A DNA stretch of 64,000 bases, from the NCBI GenBank assembly GCA_023715865.1, contig JAMBOW010000003.1, positions 124,001-188,000 of the forward strand, read 5' to 3'. Made by a program: the position numbers and the translations under genes. This DNA is from Neobacillus mesonae (GTDB lineage Bacteria; Bacillota; Bacilli; Paenibacillales; Paenibacillaceae). Below the pieces are notes generated by a model that was given only the letters and a program-made list of their open reading frames with translations, made no database searches and was not told where the DNA came from. This document shows, one piece after another, positions 61,345 to 64,000 of this stretch. Position 1 is the stretch's first letter, and the number at the start of each line of letters is the position of its first letter.

Positions 61345-62391
61345 ATGAAAAAGGGTATTAGCAAAAGTCTTAAAATAGGTATCGCAGTATTGCTTGCAGC
61401 TTCACTTGCGGCTTGCGGAAGCGATAGTTCGGGCAGCAGCGCAAACGGAGGCAATGCACTGGAACTTCTGAACGTTTCATATGATCCTACTCGTGAGCTT
61501 TATGAGCAATACAACACAGCTTTTGCGGCATATTGGGAGAAGGAAAAGGGGCAGAAGGTAACCATTAATCAGTCCCATGGCGGATCAGGCAAGCAAAGCC
61601 GATCCGTAATCGATGGTTTGGACGCTGATGTCGTTACGCTTGCGCTCGGTTACGACATTGATGCCATCGAAGACAGCGGTCTTATTAATGAGGGCTGGCA
61701 GGAAAAATATGAGCTTAACAGCTCCCCTTACACATCAACTATTGTATTTCTCGTTAGAAAAGGAAACCCAAAGGATATCCAGGATTGGGATGACCTCATC
61801 AAAGAAGGTGTAGAGGTTATTACACCGAATCCTCAGACATCTGGAGGGGCTCGCTGGAATTACCTAGCGGCTTGGGGATATGCACTCAAACAGAATAATA
61901 ATGATGAAGCAAAAGCAAAGGAATTCATAACCGAATTATTTAAACATACCCCGGTACTGGATACAGGTGCCAGAGGATCTACAACCACCTTCGTTGAACG
62001 GGGCATCGGTGACGTTCTGCTGGCTTGGGAGAATGAAGCTTTGCTGTCGATTAAAGAGCTGGGTCCGGATAAGTTCGACATTGTTTATCCTTCGGTCAGC
62101 ATTCTGGCTGAGCCGCCTGTAGCTGTTGTAGACAAGAATGTAGATAAGAAAGGAACGCGAGAAGCGGCAGAGGCTTATCTCGAGTATTTGTACAGCGAAG
62201 AAGGACAGAAGATTGCTGCCGAGAACTACTACCGTCCTACGCTTGATACTGTTGCTGAACAATACAAAGAAAACTTCCCTGAATTAGAGCTGTTTACATT
62301 GCAGGATGTATTCGGTACATGGAGAGAAACGCAAGAGAAGCATTTCAGTGAGGATGGGGTATTCTCGCAAATTTATACTCCAGGCAGCTAA
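61345..62391 (+). CDS. Sulfate-binding lipoprotein
   Basis: 348 residues from the ATG after AAGAAGGGG; a GTG nine bases earlier overlaps the ribosome site. Lipobox SLAACG. The solute-binding fold shows the sulfate/thiosulfate-family signature [54 protein letters not shown] and [19 protein letters not shown], with the anion loop GGSGKQ. It feeds the downstream CysT/CysW permeases. It should be expressed under sulfur limitation; a structured leader precedes it. Confidence 0.92.
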   Translation: MKKGISKSLKIGIAVLLAASLAACGSDSSGSSANGGNALELLNVSYDPTRELYEQYNTAFAAYWEKEKGQKVTINQSHGGSGKQSRSVIDGLDADVVTLALGYDIDAIEDSGLINEGWQEKYELNSSPYTSTIVFLVRKGNPKDIQDWDDLIKEGVEVITPNPQTSGGARWNYLAAWGYALKQNNNDEAKAKEFITELFKHTPVLDTGARGSTTTFVERGIGDVLLAWENEALLSIKELGPDKFDIVYPSVSILAEPPVAVVDKNVDKKGTREAAEAYLEYLYSEEGQKIAAENYYRPTLDTVAEQYKENFPELELFTLQDVFGTWRETQEKHFSEDGVFSQIYTPGS

Positions 62392-62540
62392 TACCCCATA
62401 AGGTATTTCTCGGTGTTGCTCGCAGGAGTAATACTCAAGTAGCAGTAACGATTAGACAGCGTTTTTCAAAAGCATTGCAGCCACAAAAGACTAGGTACTG
62501 CCGACCGGGGACAGCCGGAGGCATGAAGGGATGAGTAAGT

Positions 62541-63377
62541 ATGAGCAGGGCAGGAACGGCCCGGGTTAGAGTACTTCCGGGTTTTGGGATAAATATGGGT
62601 TTTACCGTTTTGTATTTGAGCCTGGTTGTCTTGATTCCACTTGCAGCACTGCTGTTTAATTCAACAGGACTTACTTGGGCTAAGTTTGGTGAGATGGCTA
62701 CGGATCCACGAATTCTGGCCTCCTTTAGAGTCAGCTTCACTACTGCGGGGCTTGCAGCCTTTGTTAACTTATTCCTAGGATTGCTTCTAGCCTGGGTACT
62801 GGTGCGTTACGAATTTCCCGGAAAAAAAATATTCGATGCCATCATTGATTTGCCGTTCGCGCTTCCTACCGCGGTTGCAGGGGTAGCTCTAACTGCCCTG
62901 TATTCACCGAATGGATGGATTGGTCAAATCTTCGAACCTCTTGGTATTCGAATTGCCTTTTCACAGCTGGGAATTACGCTTGCGCTCATGTTTATAGGTA
63001 TTCCTTTTGTTGTACGTACCGTCCAGCCTGTGTTGGCGGAGCTTGAAAAAGATGTTGAGGAAGCAGCCGCTACCCTGGGAGCTGGAAGGTGGCTGACTTT
63101 CCGAAAAGTCATTTTGCCAGACCTTATTCCTCCACTGCTTACCGGTTTTGCTCTTGCTTTTGCAAGAGGAATCGGTGAATACGGCTCAGTTGTGTTCATC
63201 TCGGGTAACATGCCGATGAAGACGGAGATTGCTCCGCTCCTCATCATGACACAGCTGGAGCGTTTCGATTATGCAGGAGCAACGGCTGTTGCGCTGCTGC
63301 TGCTTATCGTCTCCTTTGTTCTGTTGTTTCTCATTAATTCACTACAGCGATGGAGCCGGAAAACATCCCGCAGATAG
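62541..63377 (+). CDS. cysT: Sulfate ABC transporter permease CysT
   Basis: 278 residues, six membrane segments. [30 protein letters not shown] and the ATPase-docking loop [30 protein letters not shown] are typical of CysT/CysU. It lies 150 bp after the binding protein; no strong ribosome site (AAGGGATGAG). CysW follows 12 bp later. Confidence 0.93.
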   Translation: MSRAGTARVRVLPGFGINMGFTVLYLSLVVLIPLAALLFNSTGLTWAKFGEMATDPRILASFRVSFTTAGLAAFVNLFLGLLLAWVLVRYEFPGKKIFDAIIDLPFALPTAVAGVALTALYSPNGWIGQIFEPLGIRIAFSQLGITLALMFIGIPFVVRTVQPVLAELEKDVEEAAATLGAGRWLTFRKVILPDLIPPLLTGFALAFARGIGEYGSVVFISGNMPMKTEIAPLLIMTQLERFDYAGATAVALLLLIVSFVLLFLINSLQRWSRKTSRR

Positions 63378-63389
63378 GAGGAATATAAC

Positions 63390-64000
63390 ATGGCAGGAAC
63401 TGTACCTTTAGGAGCTGGCGCTCGGACGAATACGAGACACTCTCAAGCAACGACAGAAGCACCATGGGTGAAATGGGTTCTTATAGGGGTGGCCATACTC
63501 GTTATGGGCTGGATGCTTATTTTACCTCTCGTAATCGTTATTACCGAAGCATTGAAGCAAGGCATGGGCGTATTTTTTGCAGCACTTTCTGACCCTGATG
63601 CACTCGCTGCCCTCAGGCTTACACTGCTCGTGGCGTTAATTACCGTACCGCTGAATACCATTTTTGGAGTGGCGGCAGCCTGGGTCATTACTAAATTCCA
63701 ATTTCGAGGAAAAGGCTTGCTTATCACGTTAATTGACCTGCCCTTTTCAATTTCCCCGGTTGTCGGCGGTCTGATGTTCGTTCTCGTCTTCGGAGCAAAT
63801 GGCTGGTTCGGACCCTTGCTTGAATCGTGGGATATGAAGATTATTTTTGCAGTTCCAGGCATTGTGCTCGCGACCTTATTTATTACCTTTCCATTTGTGG
63901 CACGCGAGCTTATTCCACTGATGGAGGATCAAGGAACCCAGGAGGAAGAAGCTGCTGTTATGCTGGGAGCTAAGGGATGGAGAGTATTTTTCAAGGTTAC
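63390..64000 (+). CDS. cysW: Sulfate ABC transporter permease CysW (partial)
   Basis: Starts [16 protein letters not shown] behind AGGAGG and runs open to the window end (203 codons). At least four hydrophobic segments, [36 protein letters not shown] and the start of the docking loop [18 protein letters not shown] identify it as the CysW partner of CysT. The ATPase is expected further downstream. Confidence 0.92.
   Translation, partial: MAGTVPLGAGARTNTRHSQATTEAPWVKWVLIGVAILVMGWMLILPLVIVITEALKQGMGVFFAALSDPDALAALRLTLLVALITVPLNTIFGVAAAWVITKFQFRGKGLLITLIDLPFSISPVVGGLMFVLVFGANGWFGPLLESWDMKIIFAVPGIVLATLFITFPFVARELIPLMEDQGTQEEEAAVMLGAKGWRVFFKV

Overview
The window reads as a chromosomal segment of a low-to-moderate GC, spore-forming Firmicute, most likely Paenibacillus. 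This is inferred from AGGAGG-type ribosome sites with some GTG/TTG starts, T-box, TPP and tandem glycine riboswitches, many LacI-family sugar regulators, secreted polysaccharide enzymes and the kind of two-component and ABC modules present. No rRNA, tRNA, insertion sequence, prophage or CRISPR array was seen.

Region by region. 1-2460 (minus): a thiamine-precursor ABC importer under a TPP riboswitch with its own terminator. 2480-7310: a T-box-controlled, divergent seryl-tRNA synthetase, a pyridoxamine-oxidase-fold stress protein, and a secreted 5'-nucleotidase carrying a LysM domain. 7470-9290: an unknown protein divergent from a two-gene split sigma factor resembling SigO/RsoA. 9400-16500: a maltose/maltodextrin locus with a LacI-type regulator, a binding lipoprotein, two permeases, a lipoprotein alpha-amylase and several CAAACGTTTG-type operators. 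16560-22250: an unknown Gly/Pro-rich protein, a LysR regulator and a pstSCAB phosphate importer with a PhoP-like repeat. 22400-29720: an MFS exporter, a tandem glycine riboswitch driving the two-subunit L-serine dehydratase, a luciferase-like oxidoreductase, and a LacI regulator sharing an operator with a butanediol-type dehydrogenase. 29880-36000: a two-component system, an NmrA-like quinone reductase and an ArsR-controlled four-domain sulfur-transfer fusion. 36030-43700: a cytoplasmic neopullulanase with a terminator in its leader, then a two-component system next to a BcrA/LanFEG-like peptide-antibiotic export module and a membrane-anchored hydrolase. 43800-49600: a lactate dehydrogenase with an altered cofactor loop, a RacA-like coiled-coil protein followed by a 25-residue basic peptide, a second methionine aminopeptidase, a CcdC-like membrane protein, an unknown anchored protein and an Rrf2 regulator.

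The most unusual locus is 49713-54983. Three consecutive paralogous genes each join an ECF-sigma-like cytoplasmic half (regions 2 and 4), one transmembrane helix and a large extracytoplasmic domain of the kind usually found in separate anti-sigma partners (DUF4179-like). These look like membrane-tethered, possibly degenerate, sigma/anti-sigma fusions. 54980-64000 holds a LacI regulator, a GH1 6-phospho-beta-glucosidase, a lactonase, a family-11 rhamnogalacturonan lyase with an upstream cre-like site, and a sulfate importer running off the end. Its leader shows unexplained RNA structure.

Overall the segment combines scavenging of starch, pectin and beta-glucosides, phosphate, sulfate and thiamine with several signalling modules. 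Functions are assigned from motifs read by eye; no database search was run.
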